A stretch of 34,265 bases of DNA from Prolixibacteraceae bacterium (GTDB lineage: Bacteria > Bacteroidota > Bacteroidia > Bacteroidales > Prolixibacteraceae), in the NCBI GenBank assembly GCA_028282195.1, contig JANQII010000217.1, forward strand, positions 1-34,265. The letters run 5' to 3'. The position numbers and the translations under genes are program-made. Each line of letters opens with the position of its first letter. The first letter of the stretch is position 1. Below are positions 24,006 through 31,396 of the stretch, one piece after another. The notes under the pieces were generated by a model that did not search any database, was not told where the DNA came from, and worked only from the letters and a program-made list of their open reading frames with translations.

Positions 24006-25133
24006 ATGAATTGGAGAAAACTAACATTTGTTGTAGTGGGGCTGATTATTCTGCTTGGGGGGGCAGCAGCCTTATCGCAGTTATTTGTATCAATGAAACC
24101 AGAGCCTCCGCGCCGGCCTGATGCGGAGATTAAACGTTATGTCAAAGCTCAGACAGTTGAGTTTGGCGAGCTTCAATCTTCAGTTGTTGCAGACGGTCGC
24201 GTTGTTTCAAGTATGGAAGTTGTTTTGGTTGCCGAAGCTTCAGGGAAAATTGAAGCTGGTGAGGTCGCATTAAAGAAAGGAACATCTTTTAAAAAGGGGC
24301 AACTTATTGCTACTATTTATAAAGATGAAGTTGAATTGGCACTGAAAGCAAGGAAAAGTCGTTTCCTGAATTCGTTTACCAATATGCTTCCGGATATTAA
24401 AGTTGATTATCCTGATCAATATTCGAAATTTCTAAACTTTTTTAATGAAGTAGATCTGAATGAACCTTTGCCGGAATTACCTTCATATAATAACGGCAAG
24501 ATTAAAATTTTTCTTTCAAGCAGAAATATCCTTAGTGAATATTATGGAATTCTTCAGGATGAGAAACGTTTGTCAAGACATTCACTTTATGCTCCTTTTT
24601 CGGGAACATTTACTTTGGTAAATTCTGAAGTTGGAGCATATACCAATATGGGAGGAACAATTGCCAGGATGATCCGTACTGACCAGCTTGAGGTGGAAGC
24701 TAAAGTTAAGAACATTGAAAGCAAATGGATAAAGATTGGCGATAAGGTAAAAGTTTTTAGCGACGATGGCCAGTCTCAACTTTCGGGGAAAGTGGTCCGT
24801 AAAGCCAATTTTGTAGATGAGTCTACTCAAACAAGAAGTGTTTTTGTAAAGGTCAATTTAGTTAATAAAGAAAATTTGTTAGTTGGCGATTATAAGAGGG
24901 TTTTATTTCCGGGTCAACCTATTGCTGATGCAATGGAAATACCGCGTAGCGCTGTATTTAATACAAATGAAGTTTATACTGTTGTAGACGGGCGCCTGAA
25001 AAAACAAATCATCAATATTTTGAAAGTAGATGACAAGACGCTGATTTTTAATGGTCTTGAAGCTGGAGGAGAGATAGTTGTTGAGCCTCTTGTTAATGTG
25101 AAAGATAAGCTTGCAGTTGAAATTATCCGTTAG
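24006..25133 (+). CDS. RND efflux periplasmic adaptor (HlyD/AcrA family)
   Basis: The 375-residue protein has an N-terminal membrane anchor or signal (about 5-25, LTFVVVGLIILLGGAAALSQ). A lipoyl-like half-motif follows (VLVAEASGKIEAGEVALKKG), then a short helical hairpin, the second lipoyl half (YAPFSGTFTLVNSEVGAYTN), a beta-barrel (LEVEAKVKNIESKWIKIGDK) and a membrane-proximal domain. It bridges the inner-membrane permease and the TolC-like channel encoded just downstream. The helical hairpin is somewhat short compared with AcrA. It is 10 nt behind the marR gene and 25 nt before the permease gene. Confidence 0.88.
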   Translation: MNWRKLTFVVVGLIILLGGAAALSQLFVSMKPEPPRRPDAEIKRYVKAQTVEFGELQSSVVADGRVVSSMEVVLVAEASGKIEAGEVALKKGTSFKKGQLIATIYKDEVELALKARKSRFLNSFTNMLPDIKVDYPDQYSKFLNFFNEVDLNEPLPELPSYNNGKIKIFLSSRNILSEYYGILQDEKRLSRHSLYAPFSGTFTLVNSEVGAYTNMGGTIARMIRTDQLEVEAKVKNIESKWIKIGDKVKVFSDDGQSQLSGKVVRKANFVDESTQTRSVFVKVNLVNKENLLVGDYKRVLFPGQPIADAMEIPRSAVFNTNEVYTVVDGRLKKQIINILKVDDKTLIFNGLEAGGEIVVEPLVNVKDKLAVEIIR

Positions 25134-25158
25134 TGCTGATTTCAGAAAAAAATAGAAA

Positions 25159-28100
25159 ATGAGAAAATTAGTTGAAATATTTGTAAGGTTTCCTTTTTAT
25201 GCCAACCTTATCATTTTGGTTTTGGTGGTTGCAGGGTTCCTTAGTCTGATTTCCATGAAGAAATCATTCTTCCCGGAAGTAAAATCAAAGTTCATATTCG
25301 TTACCGTTTTCTACCCGGGTGCTTCACCGGTTGAAATGGAAGAAGGGGTAACATCCCGAATTGAAGAAGCTGTACGTGGAATTGTCGGTATCCGGGAAAT
25401 TACTTCCACTTCCTCTGAAGATATGACCCGGGTGAGCATTGAAACTACCGGAGAATATGATATCGATGAGACGCTGATGGATGTTAAAAATGCGGTTGAT
25501 GGAATTTCATCCTTTCCAACTGCGGCTGAACGTCCGATTGTTTTTAAACAACGAACAAGCTCAAGGGCAATGTTTCTGCGCGTAACCGGAGATGTTGACC
25601 TGTTAACACTTAAGAACTATGCCCAGCAAATTGAAGAAGACTTTCTTGCATCGGGAGTAATTTCGCAGGTTCAGCTTTCAGGTTTTCCTCCTTTAGAAAT
25701 ATCGGTAGAGGCAAAGGAAGAAACCTTGCTTCGGTACGGAATTACTTTTGATCAGTTATCGCAGGCAATTTCCAGTAATAACCGGGATGTTTCAGGAGGT
25801 TTAATTCGATCAAAAGAAGAAGAGCTTTTAATTCGCTTGCGCTCCAGAAGCTCCGATGCAAATAAAATCGGGAACATTGTTTTGCGGGCAAATCCTGATG
25901 GTAGCCTGATCAGGATACGTGATGTTGCCGAAGTGAAAAAGAAGTTTGCTGATGTTGCAAATAAGGTATTGATCAAAGGGAAGCCAATGGTTTCAATATC
26001 CGTCTCAAAACTGATTGTAGAAGACCTGGAAGAAATAACAGAATATGTTGAAAATTATATCGAAGAATTTAACGCACGTAATCTTGGTGTTAAATTGGAA
26101 ACCAGCTTTGCTTTTTTAGAAGTGTTAAAAAGTCGTCTGAAATTGCTGTATCAGAATGGTGGTGTTGGTCTTTTGCTGGTGATTTTGACCCTTGCAGTAA
26201 TGTTAAGCTTTAGATTATCGCTCTGGGTCGCATGGGGAATCCCATCTGCATTTTTGGCCATGTTTATTATTGCAAATATAATGGGGGTAACCATCAATAT
26301 GATTTCACTGTTTGGAATGATCCTGGTGATTGGTATTTTGGTTGATGACGGAATTGTAATTGGGGAAAACATTTTCCAGCATTTTGAAGCAGGCAAGGGG
26401 CCCATGCGGGCAGCCATTGATGGAACAATGGAGGTTATGCCTGCAGTAATTACATCGGTTTCAACTACTATTGTTGCATTTTGTCCATTGTTCTTTATGA
26501 CAGGAAGAATGGAATTTTTAGCAGAGATGGCTTTTGTTGTATGTTGGAGTCTTGGTTTTTCCCTTATTGAGGCATTCTTTGTTTTGCCTGCTCATTTGGG
26601 TAACCGCTATGTTTTAAGTGCAAAATCTCTTCGGGCAAAGGACAAAGGGCTGAAAAAATATACCGAAGGCTTCTTTTCCTGGCTACGCGATTATGCTTAT
26701 GACCGGGTATTGAGGTTAATCCTTGAATGGCGCTATGTTGTTTTGGGTGTTCCTGTTGCCATGATATTGATTACCGGTGGTTTGATTGGTGGACAGTTTA
26801 TCAAGACAACCATTTTCCCAAGACTGGAATTTGACCAGTTTAATATTGATATTGCATTTACCCCTGGTTCCGGTGAAAGGCAAACCATGGAATTTTTGGA
26901 GAGGTTTGATAAAACAGTCTGGGAAATTAACCAGGAGTTGATGGAGGAATATAATGATACATTAGATATCATTGAGAATAGTTACCTGATTTTAGGCTAT
27001 GCCTTCCAGGGGCAGGAAAATGGTTCGCATGCCGGTAGCGTGCAGGTATTTCCCCGAAACCCTGAAGACACAGGCATTAGTACATTTGAGATCATTGAAA
27101 AAGTCAGAAAGCGAATTGGTGTGGTTCCGGAAGCTGAAAAATTTACCGTTGGTGGCTCCAGCCGATTTGGAAGCCCTGTTTCAATTTCATTATTAAGTAG
27201 AAATCTGGATGAAATTAAACATGCTCGTGATTTTCTGATTGAAAAACTGGAAACGATGCCTCAACTGAAAGATGTCGTTGATAATAACGCACTTGGGAAG
27301 CAGGAAGTTCGCCTGAACCTAAAACCTAAGGCTTACATGCTTGGTTTGAATGAAGCTTACATTGCAAATCAGGTTCGCCAGGGATTCTACGGAGGACAGG
27401 CACAGCGTTTGCAGGAAGGGCGTAATGAGCTTCGCGTTTGGGTACGTTATCCATCCAGTGACCGGGCCCGTCTCGGACAATTGGAAAGAATGAAGATTAA
27501 AACCCAGATAGGGGAGTTTCCTTTGTCGGAACTGGCTGATTATCATATGGAACGTGGTCCGGTTAGTATTCAGCGTTATAATGGGAAGCGCGAAATAAGG
27601 GTAAATGCCGAGTTGGTTGATCCTGATGAGTCAGTAACTGCTATTTTGGAACAAGTCCGTGCTGAAATTATTCCTGAATTAAAGGCTCAATATCCGGGAA
27701 TACAAATTGAATTTCAAGGACAGTCAAGATCAAGTCAGAGAAGTATGAATGATATAATGACAGCGTTCCCGATTGCCTTTGCAATCATGATTCTTCTGCT
27801 GATGATCAATTTCAAATCATTTGAACAACCATTCCTTATTTTAATCATGATACCGTTGGCAATTCTTGGGGCTGTATGGGGACACGGAATACATGGTAAA
27901 CCGGTGTCATTGCTTAGCCTTTGGGGAATTGTAGCATTAACCGGGGTAATCATTAATGATGCAGTGGTGTTCCTTGCCAAATACAATTTGCTCATTACCC
28001 AGGGGAAAAAAGTATTTGATGCAATTGTAGAGGCAGGTAAAAGCCGTTTACGTCCAATTATCTTAACTACAATTACGACTTCTTTTGGCCTTTATCCGCT

Positions 28101-28368
28101 TATTCTCGAAAAGAGTTTTCAGGCACAGTTCCTTATACCCATGGCAATTTCATTGGTGTACGGTGTTGCGCTCGGAACACTTTTCATTCTTTTGTTCTTC
28201 CCTGCATTAATCCTGGTGCTTAATGATTTTAGAAGAGCATTAAGACAGCTTTGGCATGGTAGACCCATCGAGCGGGAAAAGGTTGAAATTGCTTACCTGC
28301 ACAGTTTAAGGGAAGTTGGGGCCGAAGAGAAGAAAGAGCAATTAAAACAAGAAGAATCATCCAGGTAA
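25159..28368 (+). CDS. RND-type efflux permease (AcrB/MexB superfamily)
   Basis: The 1069-residue protein has the RND layout: one N-terminal transmembrane helix, a large periplasmic loop (VFYPGASPVEMEEGVTSRIE), and a helix bundle with the proton-relay VIGILVDDGIVIGENIF. The arrangement is duplicated, with the matching GVIINDAVVFLAKYN segment in the second half. Length and duplication are standard. It uses the proton gradient to export compounds through the adaptor and the outer-membrane channel encoded next to it. The sequence belongs to a divergent group common in Bacteroidota, so substrates cannot be deduced; the MarR regulator suggests small aromatic or toxic compounds. Confidence 0.93.
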   Translation: MRKLVEIFVRFPFYANLIILVLVVAGFLSLISMKKSFFPEVKSKFIFVTVFYPGASPVEMEEGVTSRIEEAVRGIVGIREITSTSSEDMTRVSIETTGEYDIDETLMDVKNAVDGISSFPTAAERPIVFKQRTSSRAMFLRVTGDVDLLTLKNYAQQIEEDFLASGVISQVQLSGFPPLEISVEAKEETLLRYGITFDQLSQAISSNNRDVSGGLIRSKEEELLIRLRSRSSDANKIGNIVLRANPDGSLIRIRDVAEVKKKFADVANKVLIKGKPMVSISVSKLIVEDLEEITEYVENYIEEFNARNLGVKLETSFAFLEVLKSRLKLLYQNGGVGLLLVILTLAVMLSFRLSLWVAWGIPSAFLAMFIIANIMGVTINMISLFGMILVIGILVDDGIVIGENIFQHFEAGKGPMRAAIDGTMEVMPAVITSVSTTIVAFCPLFFMTGRMEFLAEMAFVVCWSLGFSLIEAFFVLPAHLGNRYVLSAKSLRAKDKGLKKYTEGFFSWLRDYAYDRVLRLILEWRYVVLGVPVAMILITGGLIGGQFIKTTIFPRLEFDQFNIDIAFTPGSGERQTMEFLERFDKTVWEINQELMEEYNDTLDIIENSYLILGYAFQGQENGSHAGSVQVFPRNPEDTGISTFEIIEKVRKRIGVVPEAEKFTVGGSSRFGSPVSISLLSRNLDEIKHARDFLIEKLETMPQLKDVVDNNALGKQEVRLNLKPKAYMLGLNEAYIANQVRQGFYGGQAQRLQEGRNELRVWVRYPSSDRARLGQLERMKIKTQIGEFPLSELADYHMERGPVSIQRYNGKREIRVNAELVDPDESVTAILEQVRAEIIPELKAQYPGIQIEFQGQSRSSQRSMNDIMTAFPIAFAIMILLLMINFKSFEQPFLILIMIPLAILGAVWGHGIHGKPVSLLSLWGIVALTGVIINDAVVFLAKYNLLITQGKKVFDAIVEAGKSRLRPIILTTITTSFGLYPLILEKSFQAQFLIPMAISLVYGVALGTLFILLFFPALILVLNDFRRALRQLWHGRPIEREKVEIAYLHSLREVGAEEKKEQLKQEESSR

Positions 28369-28378
28369 AATAAAAGTT

Positions 28379-29668
28379 ATGAAGCAAATAATAATTTCAA
28401 TAATAAGTGTTTTCATGTTTTTGGGAGCTGGTGCACAAGAGAAGCTAAGTCTTGAGGGTGCTATCACCAAATCGCTTGAAAACAATTATGATATGGTTCT
28501 TGTAAAACAAAGGCAACAGGTAGCCGAAATTAACAACCATTGGGGAACTGTCGGCAGGTACCCGTACATAGGGCTTTCACTCGGAAGCGATAATGCGATC
28601 AATGAGAACGAAAATGAAGATTTTGTGCAAAATCGTCTATCTGCTGGCTTAAACCTTAACTGGACTTTATTCGATGGTTTTACGGTGAAGATTAACAAAC
28701 AACGTTTTGAGGAACTGGAAGAGCTTTCAAGGCAGAACACTGCTATTATGGTTGAAGGAACGATTCAATCAGTGGTGTTAGCGTATTACGCAGTTTTGTT
28801 AGAGAAGGAGCGTATAAATGTGGTAAGGGAAGTTATGGAATTGTCTGAAGATCGTTTCAGGCAAGCTGAACAACGAAAGGAATTTGGGAGTGCAGTTACA
28901 TTTGATGTACTTCAGGCCCAGAATGCATACCTCAGTGATAAAACCACTTTTCTTTCGCAGGAAGTAGCTTATAAAAATGCGGTGCGTGATTTGAATTTTC
29001 TGATGGCAGTTAGTGACAATGAAAAGTTTGAGCTAACCGATGAATTTTCTGCCATGCCGGTTGATTATGTGTTGGCAGACCTGCACCAGCAATTGAGTAG
29101 CAACAATAAAGCCCTGAAGAATCAGTACATTAATCAAAGCTTGCTTGAGAATGCTGTAAGTGCTGCTAAAAGTAGCTATTATCCAAGTTTGAGTTTAGCT
29201 GCCGGAGCAGGTTTTACCAGGACCGGGATGGATTTTGAAGATCGGGGGCAAAGTTGGGAAAATGCAGTAAATATGTATGGAAACCTTACGCTTAGCTATA
29301 ACTTATTTAGCGGGGGAAACCGAAAGCGTGCCTTGCAAATTGCCAAAATAGAACAAGAAAGTGGAGAGGTTGAAATATCCCAAATGAAACATGATTTGGG
29401 AAACAAACTAAACAACATTTATGAGTTTTATTTGGTAAGGAAAGAGTTGCTCAATGTAGCTGATGAAAACCTGGAAGCTGCAAAGCTGAACTTACAGATT
29501 TCTACTGAAAAATTTGAAGCAGGGGCAATAAATTCTTTCAACTTTCGCGATGTACAGCTTATTTATTTAAATGCCGCACAACAAAAACTGCAGGCAGTTT
29601 ACAATTTTATCGACACCCATACCTTTTTACTTCGAATGACCGGAACAATTATTCAGGAGTATGAGTAG
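28379..29668 (+). CDS. TolC-family outer membrane efflux protein
   Basis: The 429-residue protein has a signal peptide (MKQIIISIISVFMFLGAGAQ) and two OEP-type repeats rich in long coiled helices: AEINNHWGTVGRYPYIGLSL followed by FDGFTVKINKQRFEEL, and in the second half SYYPSLSLAAGAGF with YNLFSGGNRKRALQIAK. These form the trimeric barrel and periplasmic tunnel of TolC proteins. It is the third component of the efflux system, starting 10 nt after the permease gene, and is followed by an intrinsic terminator. Confidence 0.92.
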   Translation: MKQIIISIISVFMFLGAGAQEKLSLEGAITKSLENNYDMVLVKQRQQVAEINNHWGTVGRYPYIGLSLGSDNAINENENEDFVQNRLSAGLNLNWTLFDGFTVKINKQRFEELEELSRQNTAIMVEGTIQSVVLAYYAVLLEKERINVVREVMELSEDRFRQAEQRKEFGSAVTFDVLQAQNAYLSDKTTFLSQEVAYKNAVRDLNFLMAVSDNEKFELTDEFSAMPVDYVLADLHQQLSSNNKALKNQYINQSLLENAVSAAKSSYYPSLSLAAGAGFTRTGMDFEDRGQSWENAVNMYGNLTLSYNLFSGGNRKRALQIAKIEQESGEVEISQMKHDLGNKLNNIYEFYLVRKELLNVADENLEAAKLNLQISTEKFEAGAINSFNFRDVQLIYLNAAQQKLQAVYNFIDTHTFLLRMTGTIIQEYE

Positions 29669-29688
29669 GCTTAAAAATTTTAAAAATG

Positions 29689-29714
29689 AAAGCCTTGCAA
29701 TATGCAGGGCTTTT
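29689..29714 (+). terminator. Intrinsic terminator of the RND operon
   Basis: An 11-bp stem (29689-29699 with 29703-29713, one G-T pair) with loop ATA is followed by TTTTGTTTTA. It starts 20 nt beyond the stop codon of the TolC-like gene. Confidence 0.85.
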
Positions 29715-29875
29715 GTTTTACTCCGAACCCGCACGAGTCCGGAGGCCCCCTTACCAGATGAAGTCTTCAGACTTGGGCTTTGCTATGTTTTACAGACTTA
29801 GCCTGCCTTTTATCTAAAAATACATGTAAAAATCCTGTGCTGTTTATTCACAGACAAAGTTTGTTTCTTATTTAT

Positions 29876-29901
29876 CACGAGTCAAAAAGACTCGCGCAAG
29901 C
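29876..29901. repeat. REP-like hairpin CACGAGTC/GACTCGCG
   Basis: Eight-base arms (29876-29883 and 29889-29896, one wobble pair) flank AAAAA. On the minus strand it reads GCTTGCGC-stem-GTG, like the first hairpin of the REP-like elements at 12935, 30704 and 30772. The surrounding 29715-29932 contains no gene. Confidence 0.4.
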
Positions 29902-29932
29902 TGATGAAAGTAATTTTAGCGGGAACTTCCTT

Positions 29933-30238
29933 TTATTTTGGATGGGTGTTGGCTTGTGTGGAAATATCTACGATGATAATGTATTCTTCAGTTAGCTCAT
30001 AAATGATCTTGTAGCTCCATTTAGATACCGAACGGTAGTTTTCTGGCTGGTCTGCAAGTTGTGGTTCAACGGAAAATTTCTCAGGGAAATTGTTCAGGCT
30101 GTGCGCCAGTTTTACAAGTTCTTTTTTTACTTTACGGGCAGCAGTAATGGAATCTTCGGCAATATATGCATATACCGCATCAAGGTTTTCTTTTGCCAAC
30201 CTGTCCCAGCGAATGGGCAGCTTCTTTTTCTTTACCAA
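29933..30238 (-). CDS. RelE/ParE-family toxin
   Basis: The 101-residue basic protein has the RelE/ParE fold pattern: an N-terminal strand and helix (PIRWDRLAKENLDAVYAYIA), a helix with AARKVKKELVKLAHSL, FPEKFSVEPQLADQPENYRS, and the C-terminal sheet SYKIIYELTEEYIIIVDI. Family members inhibit translation by mRNA cleavage or poison gyrase; which applies is unknown. Its start overlaps the upstream antitoxin-like gene by 7 nt, the normal order for such pairs. It is intact. Confidence 0.82.
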   Translation of the reverse strand: MVKKKKLPIRWDRLAKENLDAVYAYIAEDSITAARKVKKELVKLAHSLNNFPEKFSVEPQLADQPENYRSVSKWSYKIIYELTEEYIIIVDISTQANTHPK

Positions 30239-30477
30239 TCTTCAATCTCCTTTTCCACATCTTCCTGTGAAACAAAATCACCTGACTTGACCCTTTTGGA
30301 GGCGGATGTCACTCGTTTAACCAAGTCTTCCTTTGCTACAGGTGAGCCGTCAACATTGTAACCCACAATGTCAGGCTTCTTATACTCTTTGCTCATGGCA
30401 TAAACCATTTTCAAAAACCTTTCATCAGCTTGGTTGATATAATCCAATAGCTCTTTTCTTAATTCCGCTACTCCCAT
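30232..30477 (-). CDS. Antitoxin-like protein of the RelE/ParE pair
   Basis: The 81-residue acidic protein starts with MGVAELRKELLDYINQADER and ends in an acidic tail (SQEDVEKEIEDW) that would fit the toxin surface. The middle part contains VGYNVDGSPVAKEDLVKRVT. This form (short helix, then DG-x-P/V, then acidic tail) is common for unclassified Bacteroidota antitoxins lacking an obvious N-terminal DNA-binding domain. The 7-nt overlap with the toxin gene and a promoter box 18 nt upstream (30495-30502) support a TA operon. Confidence 0.75.
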   Translation of the reverse strand: MGVAELRKELLDYINQADERFLKMVYAMSKEYKKPDIVGYNVDGSPVAKEDLVKRVTSASKRVKSGDFVSQEDVEKEIEDW

Positions 30478-30494
30478 GACTATTCCTTTTTTTA

Positions 30495-30502
30495 CAAATT
30501 TA
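30495..30502 (-). promoter_or_regulatory. -7 promoter box of the toxin-antitoxin operon
   Basis: On the minus strand TAAATTTG matches TAnnTTTG exactly, 18 nt upstream of the antitoxin ATG. Confidence 0.5.
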
Positions 30503-30703
30503 GCGATTAATATTCACTTTGGGTTTTCATTTAACGAGTGATATTTACCAACTTCCTTTTGTAAAGTTTCAATACCCTAACGCCCGTACCAGTTTGTGAT
30601 GTGGAGTGTTCGGAAAATTAAAATACAAAATTATTACCCTGTAGTTATCTTAGGTTTGTAATCCAGGCATTTTTGTTTTTATAAACAAAGCTTAATGCTA
30701 TCG

Positions 30704-30745
30704 TGCTAGCGCCAATTTATAATTGGTGCTATTGTTGCAAACAAT
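30704..30745 (+). repeat. REP-like element B
   Basis: TGCT is followed by stem AGCGCCAATT/AATTGGTGCT (30708-30717 with 30721-30730) and a second stem ATTGTT/AACAAT around GCA. It matches element A (12935-12977) and the complement of element C (30772-30814) in order and spacing. Confidence 0.55.
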
Positions 30746-30771
30746 ACTAATAGTAAAATGTAGAGTCTTTT

Positions 30772-30814
30772 ATTGTTTTGCAAACAAGACACTGATCACA
30801 GATCAGCGCCAGCG
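30772..30814 (-). repeat. REP-like element C, inverted relative to B
   Basis: Read on the minus strand it runs CGCTGGCG, stem CTGATC/GATCAG around TGT, GTG, then a stem centred on TTGCAAA. With element B it forms a head-to-head pair separated by 26 nt. It ends exactly where the XRE remnant begins. Confidence 0.55.
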
Positions 30815-30980
30815 GAGGGTTTCTCTTGATTACCTCGTAGGCAAAACGGATCTGGAACTGGATAACGATACGTTAAAACGGGTTGCAGAGATTTCTAAAA
30901 TGTCCAAAGAAGATAAGGGGCATGTGTATGCTTTCTTGGATGCATTTATAGCAAAAACAAGATTACACGGATTTGTATAA
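30815..30980 (+). pseudogene. C-terminal remnant of an XRE-family regulator
   Basis: From 30816 the frame reads RVSLDYLVGKTDLELDND, then TLKRVAEISKMSKEDKGHVY and AFLDAFIAKTR, ending at TAA 30978-30980. This corresponds to the end of many Bacteroidota XRE regulators (SLDYLVG...), whose N-terminal helix-turn-helix should precede it. That half is missing; its place is taken by REP-like element C directly at 30814. An upstream ATG at 30723 is in frame, but the 31 residues it adds come from the repeat DNA, so it is not a real gene start. Confidence 0.7.
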
Positions 30981-30982
30981 AA

Positions 30983-31005
30983 AAACCCGGCTACTTGCCG
31001 GGTTT
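30983..31005. terminator. Bidirectional intrinsic terminator
   Basis: Perfect 9-bp stem AAACCCGGC/GCCGGGTTT (30983-30991 with 30997-31005). A seven-base A run on its left gives a T run for minus-strand transcripts of the micro-operon at 31026-31234; TTTGTTGTTATTT-like sequence follows on the plus strand. Confidence 0.8.
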
Positions 31006-31025
31006 GTTGTTATTTAATTATAACT

Positions 31026-31140
31026 CTATTTGTGATATTCTTTTACAGCAACCAGAACAAGTTCTTCTTCCAGGCTTTGCTCTTCTACAACGACTAATGT
31101 GCCGGGAATAAATTCCCATTCTTCATCATCAGGGGGTCAT
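31026..31140 (-). pseudogene. Small acidic gene with frameshift in a C5 tract after its ATG
   Basis: From 31130 downwards the minus strand reads DDEEWEFIPGTLVVVEEQSL, then EEELVLVAVKEYHK and a stop at 31026-31028. An ATG at 31138-31140 lies just upstream, but between them stand A and five C (31132-31136), which put the ATG out of frame. With four C the product would read MTPDDEEWEF and so on, 37 residues. The ATG is one base behind the stop of the upstream small ORF, and a terminator follows. I do not recognise the family. It may be a decayed gene, a phase-variable one or a sequencing slip. Confidence 0.5.
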
Positions 31141-31141
31141 T

Positions 31142-31234
31142 TTATGCTGCCACTTTTCTTAATCTTTGTATCCTCTGGCTCAAATCAGATAATTTTAATC
31201 TTAATTGTACTATATCTGTATTATTGATTTGCAC
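31142..31234 (-). CDS. 30-residue basic small ORF heading the micro-operon
   Basis: Starting with GTG at 31232-31234 it encodes MQINNTDIVQLRLKLSDL followed by SQRIQRLRKVAA, a strongly basic helix with heptad-like leucine/isoleucine spacing. AGGAACAGGG precedes the GTG as a possible ribosome binding site, and a -7 box (31259-31266) lies at a fitting distance. The next reading frame begins one base after its stop. The open frame extends upstream to a TAG near 31269 without ATG, so it may also be the 3' remnant of a longer gene. Confidence 0.4.
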   Translation of the reverse strand: MQINNTDIVQLRLKLSDLSQRIQRLRKVAA

Positions 31235-31258
31235 TACCCTGTTCCTGGCTGGTATTAG

Positions 31259-31266
31259 CAAATGTA
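31259..31266 (-). promoter_or_regulatory. -7 promoter box of the micro-operon
   Basis: On the minus strand TACATTTG matches TAnnTTTG exactly, 24 nt upstream of the GTG at 31234. No -33 element is recognised. Confidence 0.45.
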
Positions 31267-31340
31267 TCTATTATAAATATTTGGGGGTAATTAAGAGTTA
31301 TAAAGAGTTCACTGTTAATATGTTCTTTGGATAAAAAAAT

Positions 31341-31363
31341 AAACCCGACCATCGGTCGGGTTT
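31341..31363 (-). terminator. Intrinsic terminator, probably of the Rhs-immunity operon before IS insertion
   Basis: Perfect 10-bp stem AAACCCGACC/GGTCGGGTTT (31341-31350 with 31354-31363) with loop ATC; a seven-base A run at 31333-31339 gives T7 on the minus strand. The only minus-strand genes upstream are the IS transposase and, beyond it, the immunity gene. Confidence 0.8.
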
Positions 31364-31396
31364 GTTATGTGTTGTTAAGAAGTAATAAAATACTGC

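Larger units (their letters stand above)
30478..30815. other. Gene-free, repeat-rich stretch
   Basis: No gene is seen. It contains the TA promoter, a small hairpin TTTGTTT/AAACAAA (30672-30678 with 30683-30689), and the inverted pair of REP-like elements B and C. Confidence 0.55.

Noticed and set aside
29780-29995. Plus-strand ORF of 71 codons between the RND operon and the toxin gene
   Set aside because: It runs through REP-like DNA and into the antisense of the toxin gene, with no protein-like pattern.
30723-30815. Start of an 85-residue protein ending in the XRE C-terminus
   Set aside because: The first 31 codons are read from REP-like repeat DNA and include no helix-turn-helix; only the part from 30816 looks like protein.
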